A stretch of DNA of 38,805 nucleotides from an uncultured Bacilli bacterium (GCA_947632595.1 CANRPY010000012.1:1-38805); one strand, 5' to 3'; counted from the stretch's first letter, positions 1 through 10,257 are shown. The notes: generated by a model from the sequence alone, not told the origin. Translations and numbers: made by a program.

Positions 1-3
1 AAG

Positions 4-1797
4 ATGATTCAACAATTAGAGTTAGCTAGGGAAGAGGCTGATAAGGCTAATCGATCTAAGACTGATTTCTTATCAAGTATGTCTCATGAGATACGTACTC
101 CTTTGAATGCTATTGTAGGATTTAGTGATTGTATCTTAGAAGCTAAGAATGTAGATGAAGCTAAAGAAAATGCTAAAGATATTATTAGTGCTAGTCAGAC
201 TTTACTGGAAATTGTTAATGGTATTTTGGATATTTCTAAGATTGAAGCTGGAAAGATGGAGATTGTTAATAAGAAATATAATGCTAAACAAATCTTCTAT
301 GATTTGGCTAAATTAATTACTCCTAGAATGCAAGATAAGGGTCTTGATTTTACTTATGAAATTGATCCTAATTTACCTGCTATGTTATATGGAGATTCTG
401 CTAATATTAAAAAGATTGTTACTAATTTCTTAAGTAATGCTTGTAAGTATACGGATCATGGTTTTGTTCGTTATGAGGTTCATAGTGTTAATTTAGGGGA
501 ATACTCTAGAATTATTATTTCTGTTGAGGATTCTGGTAGAGGTATTAAAAAAGAAGCTATTGATAAGATGTTTACTCGTTTCCAAAGACTGGAAGAGGAT
601 CGTAATACTACGATAGAGGGTACTGGACTTGGTCTTGCGATTACCAAACAATTAGCTGAATTAATGGGTGGTAAAGTTATTGTTCATACTATATATGGTA
701 AGGGTTCTAAGTTTACTGTTGTTTTAAATCAAAAAATTGAACAGATGGATATGAAAGAAAAAGTTGCTTTCACAGAACATCTTGATTTAACGGATGTTAA
801 GATTTTAATTGTAGATGATGCTCCTTTAAATTTAAAAGTTGCGGTTAAGTTATTTGAAAAATATCAAGCAAATCATATTGATACTTGTTCTAGTGGTTTT
901 GAGTGTATTGATAAGATTCGATCTGGGGAACAATATGATTTGATTTTCTTGGATGATATGATGCCTAAGATGAGTGGAGTAGAGACTTATCATGAATTAC
1001 AAAAGTATCCTAATTTTCATGTTCCAATTGTTGCTTTAACAGCGAATGCAATTACGGGAATGAGGGAAAAATATTTATCTGAGGGATTCCAAGATTATTT
1101 AGCAAAACCAATTGAACAAACTGAACTTATTCGAGTATGTAATCGATTACTTGGAAGAGAGTATACAACTACTTCTATGGATCCTGTTAAAGAAGAAAAT
1201 GTAGAAGAAAAAAATAAAGTTATTCCTGTTGAGACAAATATTGAAGAACTTGTCTCTCAATATGTAGAATTAACGGATTCTGGAGAAGAGTTCCCAACTA
1301 CGATTTCTACTATGCCTCAAGAGATTCCAACAACAGAACCTGTTTCTAATCAGGCTGATATTCTTCCTGTTGTTGATTTAAATTTACCTTCTACTACTCC
1401 TTCTACAACGGCACCTACAGAGGTTTATGACCGAGACTATTTAGCAAATAATGGGGTAGATTTTGATAAAGCATTAGAACTTCTTGGAGATATGGATATG
1501 TATGATATGACGATACAAGATTTTCTTGCAGAAGTAGAAGACAAATGGAATCGTATGAAAGAGTATCTTGCAACTCATAATATGGAAGATTATGCAGTAG
1601 ATGTTCATTCTTTAAAGAGTGATTGTAAATACTTAGGTTTTATGCATTTAGCAGAAATTGCTTATGATCATGAATTGCATAGTAAAAATAATGATGTAGA
1701 GTATATTAAAGATCATTATTCTGAATTAGAAACAGAATATAATAGAGTATTATCTGTTGTGAAAAATTATGCTAGTCAACTTAAAAAAGAGTCTTAG
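4..1797 (+). CDS. Hybrid sensor histidine kinase (HisKA-HATPase-receiver-HPt), 5' end truncated by window
   Basis: HisKA H-box MSHEIRTPLNAIVGF; ATP-binding GTGLGLAITKQLAELMGG; receiver ILIVDDAPLN...LIFLDDMMPKMSG...LAKPI; C-terminal HPt-like VDVHSLKSDCKYLG. ORF is open to the window edge with coiled-coil sequence just before the H-box. Confidence 0.93.
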   Translation: MIQQLELAREEADKANRSKTDFLSSMSHEIRTPLNAIVGFSDCILEAKNVDEAKENAKDIISASQTLLEIVNGILDISKIEAGKMEIVNKKYNAKQIFYDLAKLITPRMQDKGLDFTYEIDPNLPAMLYGDSANIKKIVTNFLSNACKYTDHGFVRYEVHSVNLGEYSRIIISVEDSGRGIKKEAIDKMFTRFQRLEEDRNTTIEGTGLGLAITKQLAELMGGKVIVHTIYGKGSKFTVVLNQKIEQMDMKEKVAFTEHLDLTDVKILIVDDAPLNLKVAVKLFEKYQANHIDTCSSGFECIDKIRSGEQYDLIFLDDMMPKMSGVETYHELQKYPNFHVPIVALTANAITGMREKYLSEGFQDYLAKPIEQTELIRVCNRLLGREYTTTSMDPVKEENVEEKNKVIPVETNIEELVSQYVELTDSGEEFPTTISTMPQEIPTTEPVSNQADILPVVDLNLPSTTPSTTAPTEVYDRDYLANNGVDFDKALELLGDMDMYDMTIQDFLAEVEDKWNRMKEYLATHNMEDYAVDVHSLKSDCKYLGFMHLAEIAYDHELHSKNNDVEYIKDHYSELETEYNRVLSVVKNYASQLKKES

Positions 1798-1810
1798 GAC
1801 TCTTTTTAAG
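1780..1810. terminator. Bidirectional intrinsic terminator between convergent genes
   Basis: CTTAAAAAAGAGTC-TTAG-GACTCTTTTTAAG near-perfect hairpin with A-tract on one arm and T-tract on the other. Confidence 0.8.
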
Positions 1811-2264
1811 TGTTTAATAAATAAATGGATAAAGATAGAATCGTTGCGAAGGATGATAATAATATATAGGGGATTAAATAATACTTTTTCTTATTATAAA
1901 GAAGGGATGTTTCTTCATATAAGAATAGGGTTGTTATTAATGTTAAAATACAGGATAAGAAACCTAGGAAATTGTTTTTTAATAAAAAGAATACTAGGAT
2001 AAAACTTTCATTACATAGGTAATTGATTAATAGTGTTATTTTATACGATTTTGGGATTTCTTTCCACTTGTAAGAAACTATAATTTTATAGATTGTATAG
2101 GCTATTAAAATATAAATAATTGTCCAACTGATTGCATAAAAATACTTAGGTGGTGTAAAGAATGGTGTTTTTATTTTACTTAGGTAATTATAGTCTACTT
2201 TTATGAGATTACTTAAGAACCAGGGTAATAAACAAATGAAATAAATTACTATTTTTTTTATCAT
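1806..2264 (-). CDS. TspO/MBR-family membrane protein
   Basis: Polytopic; TspO-like pattern TPPKYFYAISWTIIYILIAY ... INYLCNESF ... PYILLSSFATILSLSIYLLN. Confidence 0.7.
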   Translation of the reverse strand: MIKKIVIYFICLLPWFLSNLIKVDYNYLSKIKTPFFTPPKYFYAISWTIIYILIAYTIYKIIVSYKWKEIPKSYKITLLINYLCNESFILVFFLLKNNFLGFLSCILTLITTLFLYEETSLLYNKKKYYLIPYILLSSFATILSLSIYLLNT

Positions 2265-2333
2265 TTCAACATCTCCTCTTTTTTTATTTTATGTTTTATA
2301 TTATAATATTATTAGTTTTTTAGGAGGAAATTT

Positions 2334-3488
2334 ATGAGAGAAGATATCATGCTTGATGAAAAGAACGTAATAACAATGAAGCTTCTTCATTATTTTATTA
2401 CAGAGAAAAATTATAATCCTATTATTCTACAAGGAGTAGAAGATGAGATTTGGTTAGAAAATTTAGATGAAGATTGTAAAGTTATTCGTATTGTTTCTAA
2501 TTATATTCATAATGATGAACAGTTTGATTTTGATGTTTTTAAGACAAAGAGAATTTTAAAGAAAATCAAGAAAAAGACGTTTTCTTTTCGTTTAAATGTT
2601 ATGAGTATCTTTTTAGATTTAGGGGATAATATTACGGAAGATATTAATTCTGATCCTAATTTAATGAGTATTAAGGTTACTGAAGAAGCTGATATTGGAA
2701 AGAGTAGTCTTATTACAAAATGGTTTCCTGACTTGGCTAAGAAATTGATTTATAATGAAAAGGGTGTGGAATTATTTATGAAGATAACGGGTGATATTAA
2801 TCAACATAATAAAGAGGATGCTTCTCGATTAGAAAAAGTGTTTAAGAGTAAGACTCCTTATGTTACTTATTTTTTGATTGCGCTTAATTGTATTTTCTTT
2901 TTTGTTCCTCTTATCTTAGGACAATATGATTATGTTATTGATGCTTTATGTGTTCATGGTCCTAGTATTCGTGCAGGACAATATTATCGTTTATTAACGG
3001 GTATTGTGATGCATGGTAGTTTTATTCATTTATTTGTCAATTGTTATTCTCTCTATATTGTAGGTTCTCAGATTGAGAGTTTTCTTGGTAAAGTAAAATA
3101 TATTATTATTTATCTTTTTGCGGGTTTAACAGGATCTTTACTTTCTATTACGTTAAGTGGTAGTGTTGGAAGTGTTGGAGCCAGTGGTGCAATCTTTGGT
3201 TTGATGGGAGCTTTAATCTACTTTGGATATTATTACCGAGTATATCTTGGAAATGTTGTTAAAACACAATTACTTCCTATCGTTGCTGTGAACTTAATTT
3301 ATGGATTCCTTGCTCAAGGAGTTGATAATGCTGCTCATATCGGAGGATTAATTGGAGGAGCTATTATTACTATGGCTTTAGGAGTTAAGGATAAGTCTTC
3401 TACTTTTGAGAAAGTAAATGGATGGATTATTGCTGGAATCTTTTTAACTTTCTTAGGATATATGGGACTTGTTTTAGCTGGTAAATAA
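2334..3488 (+). CDS. Rhomboid family intramembrane serine protease with N-terminal cytosolic domain (GluP-like)
   Basis: Catalytic GASGAIFGLMGA and AHIGGLIGG motifs; HGSFIHLFVNCYSL; RBS TAGGAGGAAA. Confidence 0.9.
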   Translation: MREDIMLDEKNVITMKLLHYFITEKNYNPIILQGVEDEIWLENLDEDCKVIRIVSNYIHNDEQFDFDVFKTKRILKKIKKKTFSFRLNVMSIFLDLGDNITEDINSDPNLMSIKVTEEADIGKSSLITKWFPDLAKKLIYNEKGVELFMKITGDINQHNKEDASRLEKVFKSKTPYVTYFLIALNCIFFFVPLILGQYDYVIDALCVHGPSIRAGQYYRLLTGIVMHGSFIHLFVNCYSLYIVGSQIESFLGKVKYIIIYLFAGLTGSLLSITLSGSVGSVGASGAIFGLMGALIYFGYYYRVYLGNVVKTQLLPIVAVNLIYGFLAQGVDNAAHIGGLIGGAIITMALGVKDKSSTFEKVNGWIIAGIFLTFLGYMGLVLAGK

Positions 3489-3513
3489 CTACTATTTTTA
3501 TAGTAGTTATTTT
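3484..3513 (+). terminator. Intrinsic terminator after rhomboid gene
   Basis: AATAACTACTA-TTTTTA-TAGTAGTTATT followed by short T-run. Confidence 0.7.
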
Positions 3514-3531
3514 AGAATTCCTTTCATTTTG

Positions 3532-3560
3532 TTGTATTTGATTTGTGAAAATGTTACAAT
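3532..3560 (+). promoter_or_regulatory. Putative sigma-A promoter for ireB operon
   Basis: TTGTAT -17 bp- TACAAT upstream of the ireB start. Confidence 0.5.
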
Positions 3561-3590
3561 AATTGTATGATATTATAGTGAGGTGATATT

Positions 3591-3845
3591 ATGCCACAAG
3601 AACAAACTAGCTTATTTGATATTCATGAAATTGATGCAAAAAATATTCGAGAGACTTTAAAGGAAGTTTATGAGTCTTTAGAAGAGAGAGGGTATAATCC
3701 AACCAATCAAATAGTTGGATACTTAATTAGTGGAGATCCTGGGTATATTTCTAGTTATAAAGATGCTAGAAGTAAGATACAGGAAATTGATCGTGCTAAG
3801 ATAGTAGAAATTTTATTATTAGAATTTCAAAGTAAAAATAAATGA
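3591..3845 (+). CDS. ireB: IreB family regulatory protein (DUF965)
   Basis: Length and sequence LFDIHE..NIRETLKEVYESLEERGYNPTNQIVGYLISGDPGYISSYKDAR; next to ruvX. Confidence 0.93.
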   Translation: MPQEQTSLFDIHEIDAKNIRETLKEVYESLEERGYNPTNQIVGYLISGDPGYISSYKDARSKIQEIDRAKIVEILLLEFQSKNK

Positions 3846-4258
3846 GATATTTGGGACTTGATTTAGGAAGTCGTACTTTGGGTGTTGCCCTTAGTGATCC
3901 TAGTGGTGTTTTAGCAAGTAAGCTTACCGTGATACGACATGAGGAAGAATATGATCGTTTGGTATTAGAAGTTTGTGAACTTGTTAAACAGTATGATATT
4001 GGTACTATAGTATTGGGTTATCCTCTTAATATGAATGGGACTGTTGGTCCGAAAGGGGAACTTAGTAAGGAATTTCAGAAAAAGTTAGAAGAAAAGGTTT
4101 CTATTCCTGTTGTTTTACAAGATGAGAGACTTACTACAAAAACTGCTACCGATGTTTTAATTTCTGGAAATGTGAGAAGAGAGAAGAGACATCAAGTCGT
4201 TGATTCTGTAGCGGCTACCATAATATTACAAACTTACTTAGATAGGAGAGAGAAATAA
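3842..4258 (+). CDS. ruvX: Holliday junction resolvase RuvX/YqgF family
   Basis: MRYLGLDLGSRTLGVALSD ... GYPLNMNGTVGP ... QDERLTTKTA; ATGA overlap with ireB. Confidence 0.95.
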   Translation: MRYLGLDLGSRTLGVALSDPSGVLASKLTVIRHEEEYDRLVLEVCELVKQYDIGTIVLGYPLNMNGTVGPKGELSKEFQKKLEEKVSIPVVLQDERLTTKTATDVLISGNVRREKRHQVVDSVAATIILQTYLDRREK

Positions 4259-4259
4259 G

Positions 4260-4556
4260 ATGAAAAAGAATTCTTTTAGTATGTTAGATGAAAATGGAAA
4301 TGAAGTAGTTTATGATGTTTTATTTACTTTTGAGAGTGATGAGACTCATAAAAATTATATTGTATATACCGATAATACAAGAGATGAGACGGGTAATGTT
4401 GAAGTATATGCCTCTATTTATGATCCAGAGGATCCCCATAGTAAATTAGAAGCAATTAAGACAGAGAAAGAATGGAAAGTGATTGAGACGATTCTTGATA
4501 CTTTACAAGAAGAAGTTCGCAATCATAAGAAGAAGGAAGAAAATAATGAGCAATAG
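4260..4556 (+). CDS. DUF1292 (YrzB-like) protein
   Basis: LDENGNEVVYDVLFTFESDETHKNYIVYTD; conserved position between ruvX and mltG. Confidence 0.85.
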   Translation: MKKNSFSMLDENGNEVVYDVLFTFESDETHKNYIVYTDNTRDETGNVEVYASIYDPEDPHSKLEAIKTEKEWKVIETILDTLQEEVRNHKKKEENNEQ

Positions 4557-4577
4557 CTCTTATTTTTTGGAGGTAGT

Positions 4578-5657
4578 ATGGCTAAAAAGGTAAAACCAAA
4601 GCCACTTCTTATTGTTTTATTTCTACTAATCATTCTTCTTGTAGTTGGAGGAGGATTGATTGGTAGTTTTCTTTATTTAGAAAGTCCTGTAGATAAAGGA
4701 GATACGAAAGAGGTCGTTGTTACAATTGAGAGTGGTACGAATTCAGAAGAGATTGGAAAAATATTAAAAGAGAAGGATTTAATACGAAGTGTTAGTGTAT
4801 TTAAACTTCGTTTGAAACTGGATCATGTAACTTCTTTAAAAGCATCAACTTATCGTTTTCAAAAGAGTATGTCTCTAAAAGAAATTGTTCGTGCTTTGGA
4901 AAAGGGAGTTATTAGTAATGAGGGAGATATTAAAATTACTTTTCGAGATGGAGAAAGAATAACGGATTACAGTGAAGAAATTTCTAAACGATTGGGAATT
5001 TCTTATGAAGATGTTTTGTCTGTTATGAAAGATAAAGAATTTATTCAAACTTTGATTCCTAAATATTGGTTTTTAACAGATGAAATTTTACAAGATGGAA
5101 TCTATTATCCGTTAGAGGGGTATTTGGCTCCGAATACTTATTATTTTAAAAAGGAAGCAACGGTAGAAGATGTTATTATTCGTTTACTTGATCAAATGGA
5201 AGATGAATTAGAGGAATATCGTTCTATTATAGAAGAGAATCCTCATTATTATCTTACTATGGCATCTATTGTACAATTAGAGGGAACGAATACTGAAAAT
5301 CGTGAAATGATTGTTGGTGTTTTTCAAAATAGACTTGCTGCTGGTATGAATTTAGGAAGTGATGTTACTACTTATTATGCTTTACAAGAAAGTATGAAAG
5401 TAGATTTAAGTGCTGATCAGTTTGCAACCATTAATCCTTATAATACAAGAGGGGCTAATATGGGTGGTAAAATGCCTATTGGACCTATTTGTAACCCTAA
5501 TTCTTCTAGTGTTTTAGCAAGTACTCATCCTACAAAGAATGATTATTACTTCTTTGTTGCGGATAAGCATGGAAATATTTATTATACAAAAACAAGTGCA
5601 GAACATGCGAAAAAGGTTGCTGAAATTAAAGAAAATGGTGATTGGATTTTTGGTTAG
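4578..5657 (+). CDS. mltG: Endolytic transglycosylase MltG
   Basis: N-terminal TM; LAPNTYYF, ASIVQLEGTN, GVFQNRL, SDVTTYYAL, NPYNTR, PIGPICNPNSSSVLASTHPTKNDYYFFVAD. Confidence 0.95.
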   Translation: MAKKVKPKPLLIVLFLLIILLVVGGGLIGSFLYLESPVDKGDTKEVVVTIESGTNSEEIGKILKEKDLIRSVSVFKLRLKLDHVTSLKASTYRFQKSMSLKEIVRALEKGVISNEGDIKITFRDGERITDYSEEISKRLGISYEDVLSVMKDKEFIQTLIPKYWFLTDEILQDGIYYPLEGYLAPNTYYFKKEATVEDVIIRLLDQMEDELEEYRSIIEENPHYYLTMASIVQLEGTNTENREMIVGVFQNRLAAGMNLGSDVTTYYALQESMKVDLSADQFATINPYNTRGANMGGKMPIGPICNPNSSSVLASTHPTKNDYYFFVADKHGNIYYTKTSAEHAKKVAEIKENGDWIFG

Positions 5658-5668
5658 GAAGGGTTGTC

Positions 5669-6259
5669 ATGAATGTAGGGGAAGTTATTTATCAAATGAA
5701 GGAGTATGCAAAGGAAAATCATATTCCTATTATTACAGAAGAAGGATTACGATTCTTACTAGATTATCTTAAAAAAAATCATGTTCAACATATTTTAGAA
5801 GTAGGTACTGCTATTGGGTATTCTGCCATTTGTATGTGTAATCTTGATCCTTCTATTACGGTTGTTACGATTGAAAGAGATGAAGAGAGATATTTAGAGG
5901 CTGTTAAAAATGTCAAAAAAGCAGGAATGGAAGAGAGAATCCAATTAATTTATCATGATGCATTGGATGTTCATTTAGAAGAGAAGTTTGATTTTATCTT
6001 TATTGATGCTGCTAAGGCACAAAATATGAAATTTTTTCAAAAATTTTCTCTTCATTTAAAAGATGGGGGTACTATTCTTACTGATAATATGAATTTTCAT
6101 GGATTGGTTTTTCAAAAAGAAGAGGAAATTGAAAGTAGAAATTTAAGACAGTTAGTTAGAAAAGTAAAAGATTATAAAACATTTTTAACGAAACAGGTGG
6201 ACTACCAAACAAAGTTTTATGATATTGGAGATGGACTTGCTGTTAGTGTGAAGTTGTGA
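5669..6259 (+). CDS. trmR: tRNA 5-hydroxyuridine O-methyltransferase-like (YrrM/TrmR family)
   Basis: ILEVGTAIGYSAICM SAM motif; FIFIDAAKAQ; followed by a U32 pair as in B. subtilis yrrMNO. ATG 5669 preferred over the TTG at 5642. Confidence 0.83.
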   Translation: MNVGEVIYQMKEYAKENHIPIITEEGLRFLLDYLKKNHVQHILEVGTAIGYSAICMCNLDPSITVVTIERDEERYLEAVKNVKKAGMEERIQLIYHDALDVHLEEKFDFIFIDAAKAQNMKFFQKFSLHLKDGGTILTDNMNFHGLVFQKEEEIESRNLRQLVRKVKDYKTFLTKQVDYQTKFYDIGDGLAVSVKL

Positions 6260-6265
6260 TATAAG

Positions 6266-6294
6266 AAAAGAAAGAAAATATTCTTTCTTTTTTT
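6266..6294 (+). terminator. Putative intrinsic terminator
   Basis: AAAAGAAAGAA-AATA-TTCTTTCTTTT followed by T-run. Confidence 0.6.
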
Positions 6295-6325
6295 AAAATA
6301 GTATATAATGATTGAGGTGATTCTA

Positions 6326-7171
6326 ATGAAGATGATTGTGGAGCCTAGTTGTAAAAATTTTTCTTATTTATCTTATTGTGATGGGGTTATTTTACCATTA
6401 GAAGGATATGCAGTTGAGTCTGTTTGTTATTATACGATAGAAGAGATAGAAGCCATTTGTTTAGAGAAAAATTGTCAGGTTTTTGTAAAAGTAAATCGAA
6501 ACTTTTTTCCAGAAGAGATGGATTCTTTAAGAGTTGTTTTAAAACGATTAGATTCTTGTGGAGTTCATGGAGTATTCTTTTATGACTTGGCTGTTTTACA
6601 AATAAAAAGAGAAGAACATTTATCTCTTTCTCTTGTTTGGAATCAGACTCATATGGTTAATAATTATCGTACTTGTGATTATTACTTTGACAAAGGAGTT
6701 TCTTATGCATTGCTTGGAAAGGAAATTACTTTAGAGGAGATTATAGAAATTATTCAGAAAAGTAAGATTTGTTGTATGGTGGAAGTTGTTTCGCTTCCAA
6801 GTGTTGCTTACAGTAAGAGAAAATTAGTGACTCATTACTATCAAGATTTAGGAGAGTCTGGTAGTCATGAATTAAAAGTGAAGGAAAAAATCACTGGGGA
6901 CTTCTATGATGTTGTGGAAGATGATTTTGGTACTTGTTTTTACTTTGATAAAATCACGAATGGAACGACTGTTTTAAAAGATTTAATGGATGCAGGATGT
7001 GAATATATTGTTTTACGAGAATATGGTGTTCCTTCTTTTTGGGAACTTGTTATGGATACGAAGAAATATTTAGATGGAGGTTGTGTTTCTAAAGAGTATA
7101 TCAAAAAATATCAGAAGTTAGGGGATAGTACCAATTTCTTTTTTAAGAAAACTATTTATAAGGTGAAGTAA
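6326..7171 (+). CDS. trhP1: U32-like protein, YrrN/TrhP1 family
   Basis: MKMIVEPSC..., immediately upstream of a canonical U32 gene and downstream of trmR; RBS GAGGTG before ATG 6326. Confidence 0.7.
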   Translation: MKMIVEPSCKNFSYLSYCDGVILPLEGYAVESVCYYTIEEIEAICLEKNCQVFVKVNRNFFPEEMDSLRVVLKRLDSCGVHGVFFYDLAVLQIKREEHLSLSLVWNQTHMVNNYRTCDYYFDKGVSYALLGKEITLEEIIEIIQKSKICCMVEVVSLPSVAYSKRKLVTHYYQDLGESGSHELKVKEKITGDFYDVVEDDFGTCFYFDKITNGTTVLKDLMDAGCEYIVLREYGVPSFWELVMDTKKYLDGGCVSKEYIKKYQKLGDSTNFFFKKTIYKVK

Positions 7172-8359
7172 ATGAGAAAAATAGAATTATTATCTCCTGC
7201 GGGAGACTTAGAACGGTTAAAAGTAACTTTATTATATGGGGCAGATGCTGTCTATATCGGAGGAGAACAATATAGTCTACGTGCCAATGCGAATAATTTT
7301 TCTATAGAAGAAATTAGAGAAGGTTGTTCTTTTGCACATCAGTTGGGGAAAAAAGTTCATCTAACTTTAAATATTGTTTTTCATAATGAAGATATGGATG
7401 GAGTATGGGAATATATTCAAGATGTTGTAGATGCAGGAATTGATGCTTTTATTGTAAGTGATCCTTTTATTATTTCTTATATTAAGAAAAAACATCCACA
7501 AGTAGAGGTTCATTTATCTACACAAAATTCTACTAGTAATTATGAGGCGATTCATTTTTTTGAAGAAGAGGGAGTCAATCGTGTTGTTTTAGCAAGAGAA
7601 CTTTCTAAGAAACAAATTGAAGAAATTATTGAGAAAGTTTCTTGTGATATTGAAGTCTTTATTCATGGAGCAATGTGTACTTGTTTTTCTGGGCGTTGTG
7701 CTTTATCTAATTATGTTACGAATCGAGATGCCAATAGAGGAGGATGTGCTCAGGTTTGTAGATTCTCTTTTGAAAATTCTGATAAAAAAGATTTTACTTT
7801 TGCAACAAAAGATATGAATATGGCATCTTATATTTCTGATCTTATTGCTATGGGAGTTCGTAGTTTAAAAGTAGAAGGTAGAATGAGATCTCTTTATTAT
7901 TTAGCTGTTGTTATTGGTACTTATCGAGCTATTATTGATGATGTGTATCATCATTCTCTGACGGATGAAAAATTAAAGATTTATCAAGAAAGATTAGATA
8001 GAGTTGCTAATCGAGAGACTTCTTCTCATTTCTTTATGAAGGAAGCAGACTATACTGATCAATATTATAGTGGAAGAAGTGAAGTATCTAACCAGGATTA
8101 TTTAGGACAAGTAATTTCTTATGATAAGATACAAAAGAGATTAACATTTTATGAGAGAAATTACTTTGAAGAAGGAGATACCATTGAATTATTTACTCCC
8201 GGTGGAGAGCATCTAGAATTTGTTGTTTCTAACCTTTATCATGAGAAGGAAGGAGAAGTTACTGTTGCAAGACACCCAGATGATATCTATTCTCTTTTCT
8301 TAGATACTACGATAGAGATTCCTGAATATTCTATGTTAAAAATTATTAAGAGACATTAG
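7172..8359 (+). CDS. trhP2: Peptidase U32 family protein, tRNA hydroxylation (YrrO/TrhP2-like)
   Basis: U32 signature EVFIHGAMCTCFSGRCALS; ELLSPAGDLERLKVTLLYGADAVYIGG. Confidence 0.88.
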   Translation: MRKIELLSPAGDLERLKVTLLYGADAVYIGGEQYSLRANANNFSIEEIREGCSFAHQLGKKVHLTLNIVFHNEDMDGVWEYIQDVVDAGIDAFIVSDPFIISYIKKKHPQVEVHLSTQNSTSNYEAIHFFEEEGVNRVVLARELSKKQIEEIIEKVSCDIEVFIHGAMCTCFSGRCALSNYVTNRDANRGGCAQVCRFSFENSDKKDFTFATKDMNMASYISDLIAMGVRSLKVEGRMRSLYYLAVVIGTYRAIIDDVYHHSLTDEKLKIYQERLDRVANRETSSHFFMKEADYTDQYYSGRSEVSNQDYLGQVISYDKIQKRLTFYERNYFEEGDTIELFTPGGEHLEFVVSNLYHEKEGEVTVARHPDDIYSLFLDTTIEIPEYSMLKIIKRH

Positions 8360-8368
8360 GAGGTTTTT

Positions 8369-9493
8369 ATGACAAAAAATGAAAAACTAGCTAAGGAAAA
8401 TTTTTTAAAGAAAGAAAGTTATTTAAGTCCTTTTGCTACGAAAAGTAGTGATGCTTACCGAGTATCTGTTGAGGATGATCAAGATATTCGTCCTCCTTAT
8501 TTTCGAGATATTGACCGAATTATTTATTCTTTAAGTTATACAAGATATATGGATAAGACTCAAGTTTTTACAAGAAGTCAAAATGATCATATTAGTAAGA
8601 GAATTACACATGTACAATTAGTGAGTAAAGTTGCTCGTACGATTGGGAGAGCTCTTAATTTAAATGAAGATTTAATAGAAGCAATTGCTTTGGGACATGA
8701 TATCGGGCATACTCCTTTAGGACATGTTGGGGAAAGTTTATTAAATGAAATTAGTTTACGAGAATTAAATTGTTATTTTGCGCATAATATACAAAGTGTG
8801 CGACATCTACAATATGTTGAAAAAAATGGAGAAGGGCTTAATCTTTGTGTTCAAGTATTAGATGGAATTATGTGTCATAATGGAGAAATGTTATCTCCTA
8901 AATACGAAGTACAAGAGAAAAGTTTTGATGAAGTTTTTCAAGAATATGAAGATGCTTATCAAGATTTAGGAAAGTCTTCTCATAATCGACCTATGACACT
9001 AGAGGGGTGCGTTGTTCGAATTAGTGATATTATTGGGTATATTGGAAGAGATATTGAAGATGCTATTATGATAGGTAAAATAAAAAGAGATGAGATTCCT
9101 AAAAATATTGTTCATGTTTTAGGATGTACGAATAAGGAAATTATTAATACTATTATATTAGATCTTATTGATCATAGTATGGGAAAACCTTATCTTGAGA
9201 TGAGTGAAGAGGTTTATCATGCTTTACTTGATTTAAAAAAATTTAATTATCAACATATTTATCAGTATAGTATTCTTCCAAATGAAAAAGAATATTATCG
9301 TCAGGGTATGAATAAAATCTATAAGCGATATGTAGATGATATTTTAAAAGATAATCATGAGAGTGTTATTTATAAGACTTTTTTAGATTCTCAGAGCGAT
9401 GAATATTTAAAAAATAATTGTCCTGAAAGAAAAGTTATTGACTTTATTGCTGGAATGACGGATGAGATGTTTTTGAGAGAAATTGAGAGTTAG
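8369..9493 (+). CDS. HD-domain dGTP triphosphohydrolase-like protein
   Basis: RVSVEDDQDIRPPYFRDIDRIIYSLSYTRYMDKTQVF; HD motif ALGHDIGHTPLGHVGE. Confidence 0.87.
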   Translation: MTKNEKLAKENFLKKESYLSPFATKSSDAYRVSVEDDQDIRPPYFRDIDRIIYSLSYTRYMDKTQVFTRSQNDHISKRITHVQLVSKVARTIGRALNLNEDLIEAIALGHDIGHTPLGHVGESLLNEISLRELNCYFAHNIQSVRHLQYVEKNGEGLNLCVQVLDGIMCHNGEMLSPKYEVQEKSFDEVFQEYEDAYQDLGKSSHNRPMTLEGCVVRISDIIGYIGRDIEDAIMIGKIKRDEIPKNIVHVLGCTNKEIINTIILDLIDHSMGKPYLEMSEEVYHALLDLKKFNYQHIYQYSILPNEKEYYRQGMNKIYKRYVDDILKDNHESVIYKTFLDSQSDEYLKNNCPERKVIDFIAGMTDEMFLREIES

Positions 9494-9495
9494 AG

Positions 9496-9524
9496 TTGCA
9501 ATTTATTTCAAAATATGATATAAT
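9496..9524 (+). promoter_or_regulatory. Putative sigma-A promoter
   Basis: TTGCAA -17 bp- TATAAT, 33 bp upstream of the next ATG. Confidence 0.6.
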
Positions 9525-9557
9525 GATGGAACTTTAGGGGTACCATGGGAGGTTACT

Positions 9558-10217
9558 ATGAAAGATTATTTATTAGATGATAAAAAAGGAGCTTCAAAAT
9601 ATATTCGTGAAGCTAGAGAAGATGGAAAAGGGAACTTATCCATTGAATTTGGAGATGGATCTGTGTTTAGAAATATTGAAGCATGTCCAGAAAATATTCA
9701 AAAAATTGTAGAAGTTCAAGAAGCACAAGCTAAGAATGGAATTAAGAACATGTCTTCTTATATTAATCGTGAGAAGAGTTCTAAAGTACGTACTATTTTA
9801 TCTGGACTTGGTTCTGTTGCTGGTAGTACTCTTTTATCTGTTATTGCAAGTTCTTGTCTACAACAACCTATGAATCCACTTATTGTTACTGCTGGAATTG
9901 GTGCTATTACGATTTTAGGTACTATTCCTGCTTATTGTAGATTACGCAAGGATCATGCAAAAGTAGAAGAGTTAAGTAAGTTAAGATATCGTAATGAACA
10001 TTTATCGGAATTGAGAAGCTATGCAAAATATCCAAATGCTTTAGCAGGAATTCGTCCTAGATTATCTAGTTGGATGAAAAAACAAGAAGATCCATTTAGT
10101 ATTTTATCGATTGATGAATTTAGTGAAGAAGATTTAAGAAAAATTGTTTCTAATATGGATGTTGAAGAGGCTTATCAATTTCATTATCAAGAAGAAAGTA
10201 AAGGAAAAGCAAAATAA
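9558..10217 (+). CDS. Uncharacterised protein with central hydrophobic hairpin
   Basis: Good RBS (GGGAGG); two adjacent hydrophobic segments; no family recognised. Confidence 0.8.
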   Translation: MKDYLLDDKKGASKYIREAREDGKGNLSIEFGDGSVFRNIEACPENIQKIVEVQEAQAKNGIKNMSSYINREKSSKVRTILSGLGSVAGSTLLSVIASSCLQQPMNPLIVTAGIGAITILGTIPAYCRLRKDHAKVEELSKLRYRNEHLSELRSYAKYPNALAGIRPRLSSWMKKQEDPFSILSIDEFSEEDLRKIVSNMDVEEAYQFHYQEESKGKAK

Positions 10218-10228
10218 AGTTTTTGATA

Positions 10229-10257
10229 TTGAATTATTCTCTAAAATGTGATATACT
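10229..10257 (+). promoter_or_regulatory. Putative sigma-A promoter of greA
   Basis: TTGAAT -17 bp- TATACT. Confidence 0.55.

Noticed and set aside
1769-2002. 77-aa + strand ORF across the kinase end and the TspO-like gene
   Set aside because: Spans the terminator hairpin and is antisense to a recognisable TspO-like CDS.
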